Source: Candidatus Phytoplasma meliae (GTDB lineage Bacteria > Bacillota_I > Bacilli_A > Acholeplasmatales > Acholeplasmataceae). From it: a stretch of DNA of 8,320 bases. The DNA lies in assembly GCF_016876135.2 (NCBI RefSeq), contig NZ_JACAOD020000019.1, positions 1 to 8,320 on the forward strand, in the 5' to 3' direction. Position 1 is the first letter of the stretch. Every line of letters begins with the position of its first letter. Below the pieces are notes generated by a model. It made no database searches. It saw only the letters and a list, made by a program, of their open reading frames with translations, and had not been told where the DNA came from. The translations under genes and the position numbers were made by a program. This document shows, in pieces, positions 7,363 to 8,320 of the stretch.

Positions 7363-7512
7363 ATGAATAAATTTAAAAACTTTATTAACAAGAATAAAAA
7401 AATATTTATTATTTTATCTAGCGTTATAATTTGTGGTATTTTGATTTTTTTTATTAATAGACATTTTCAACAAAATTTAGAAAATAATGAAAAAAATTAT
7501 ATTGTTTTTTGA
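7363..7512 (+). CDS. Small single-pass membrane peptide (49 aa), possible truncated paralogue of the next gene
   Basis: The peptide has a basic N-terminus (MNKFKNFINKNKK), one strong membrane segment (IFIILSSVIICGILIFFI) and a short polar tail ending YIVF before TGA at 7510-7512. The start has a good ribosome site and a candidate promoter, so expression is plausible. Its first half resembles the start of the gene at 7641: FINKNKKIFIILSS against FIRKNKKRIIISS. Reading through the TGA would add 34 codons to a TAG at 7613-7615, but the added sequence shows no recognisable family. It may be a genuine short membrane peptide, or the front of a duplicated membrane-anchored gene whose remainder was lost. 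No cleavage site is obvious, and it lacks the phytoplasma SVM secretion signature. Confidence 0.5.
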   Translation: MNKFKNFINKNKKIFIILSSVIICGILIFFINRHFQQNLENNEKNYIVF

Positions 7513-7640
7513 TATTCTCTTCATAACTTAGATCAAAATATTTTTAATTATTTTATTTGTTTTTTATTGTACATTTTTAGTAAATATTATTTATCGAGAA
7601 TAAAAATCATTTATTAGCAATAAAAAAAGAAAGAAAAATT
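7513..7640 (+). other. Intergenic spacer, with ribosome site AGAAAG at 7628-7633
   Basis: This 128-nt AT-rich spacer has no terminator or convincing promoter. AGAAAG at 7628-7633 is 7 nt before the ATG at 7641 and supports that start. Cotranscription of the two flanking genes is likely. Confidence 0.45.
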
Positions 7641-8320
7641 ATGTTAAGAAAATTTATTAGGAAAAATAAAAAAAGAATTATTATAAGTAGTCATATTTTT
7701 ATCATTTTGTTAAATGTTGTAATTTTTGGCTGTTTATCAATGGTTCATATAAGAAGTAAAATTAAGAGTCGTGATTACACTTATGTTGATATTGATAATA
7801 GCATTAATAAAGATGATAATGTTAATACAAAGTATATTGAAAAAATTAATCAATATCTAAAAGAACATAAAGAAATATCGAAATTTCCTGAATATAATAA
7901 TATTAAATTTCAAAATCAAGAAGCAAAATATAATGAATTTGTATCCCAAAAAAATGAAAATTTTATTTTGTTAGATGGTTGCTCATTTCAGCCCCAAAAG
8001 GAAACATCTTTTGAAGTTTGTGATATCTTAGAATTAACCTCAGATGGTATTATTATGCATCATGTTAAAAAATATAAAGAGCAATCAAATTCTACAGCAG
8101 CTATGAGTCATTTATTTAATCAAGGTATAGTTTCTATAGAATTAATGACTAATCAAGATCAAAATTTGCAAAAAGATTTGATTCAACAATTAAAAAACGT
8201 GTTAAGTCTCAATAAAGTAAATTCTAAAAAAATTGATAAAATAATAGGTTTCATTAAAGAGAAAAAAATAAAATTAATATATCAAATTATTATTGATAAA
8301 CATGACGTACGTAATCCTCA
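7641..8320 (+). CDS. Membrane-anchored TIGR04141/DUF6119-like protein (3' partial)
   Basis: The frame is open from ATG 7641 to the window edge (226 codons, no stop). It starts with a basic segment (MLRKFIRKNKKR) and a membrane helix (about residues 13-35, IIISSHIFIILLNVVIFG), then a polar linker to about residue 92. From there it matches the conserved block of TIGR04141/DUF6119 as I recall it: EAKYNEFVSQ...FILLD (about 94-111), FEVCDILEL (123-131), HHVKKY (138-143), AMSHLFNQGIVSIELM (152-167), then YQIIID where the family has a Y-x-V-V-x-A-type strand. This family is sporadically distributed and of unknown biochemical function. Usual members are around 500-600 residues with a few hundred before this block; here that part is replaced by an anchor and short linker. 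The C-terminal half lies beyond the window. Family call fairly confident, role unknown; defence is inferred from context only. Confidence 0.7.
   Translation, partial: MLRKFIRKNKKRIIISSHIFIILLNVVIFGCLSMVHIRSKIKSRDYTYVDIDNSINKDDNVNTKYIEKINQYLKEHKEISKFPEYNNIKFQNQEAKYNEFVSQKNENFILLDGCSFQPQKETSFEVCDILELTSDGIIMHHVKKYKEQSNSTAAMSHLFNQGIVSIELMTNQDQNLQKDLIQQLKNVLSLNKVNSKKIDKIIGFIKEKKIKLIYQIIIDKHDVRNP

Noticed and set aside
7510..7615. TGA read as tryptophan, extending the 49-residue peptide to 7615
   Set aside because: Tryptophans in FtsH and both restriction subunits use TGG, no long gene has an internal TGA, and the extension has no recognisable domain. Phytoplasmas use TGA as stop.
7363..8320. Downstream proteins as SVM-type secreted effectors
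   Set aside because: The basic-plus-hydrophobic starts are similar in general form, but the SVM signature and a clear cleavage site are missing. In the larger protein the only cysteine near a lipobox (IFGC) has phenylalanine where small or aliphatic residues are usual.

Overview
The window looks like a phytoplasma ('Candidatus Phytoplasma') chromosome. By eye it is extremely AT-rich, with A-rich codon use. Every tryptophan codon I checked is TGG, and TGA does not interrupt the long genes, which fits a mollicute that kept TGA as stop (phytoplasmas) rather than Mycoplasma or Spiroplasma. A repeat resembling the phytoplasma DUF2963 unit, an FtsH/HflB protease and short membrane-anchored proteins also fit. 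Species cannot be assigned. All genes seen are on the + strand.

Left region (1-4129): the window opens inside a gene whose product has a membrane anchor, a charged coiled coil, one DUF2963-like unit, a second coiled coil and then an oligopeptide-type (family 5) solute-binding domain. The reading frame breaks near position 1330 and the rest of the domain runs in another frame to 2344, so the gene is frameshifted, or read as two pieces, or carries a sequencing error. A Shine-Dalgarno-like AGAAGGA sits before an ATG in the second frame. Just downstream is a complete FtsH membrane protease with all key residues but a shortened C-terminal segment.

Middle region (4252-7078): two overlapping genes form a BcgI-like (type IIB) restriction-modification system. 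The 631-residue A subunit has an N-terminal PD-(D/E)xK nuclease motif and an N6-adenine methylase domain (DPCCGTGGF, NPPY). The 314-residue B subunit is a specificity protein with two duplicated target-recognition domains. Together they would methylate a bipartite site and cut unmodified DNA on both sides of it.

Right region (7079-8320): a nested hairpin followed by 14 T residues probably ends the restriction operon. A candidate promoter overlaps it, with the T tract in its spacer. Next come a 49-residue membrane peptide and then a gene that runs off the window. The latter has a near-identical style of N-terminal anchor, and its second half carries the conserved block of the TIGR04141/DUF6119 family, sporadically distributed proteins of unknown function that I recall near defence genes. 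With the BcgI-like pair it makes a small defence-like cluster. The membrane-anchored, N-terminally shortened DUF6119-like protein is the least explained object here.
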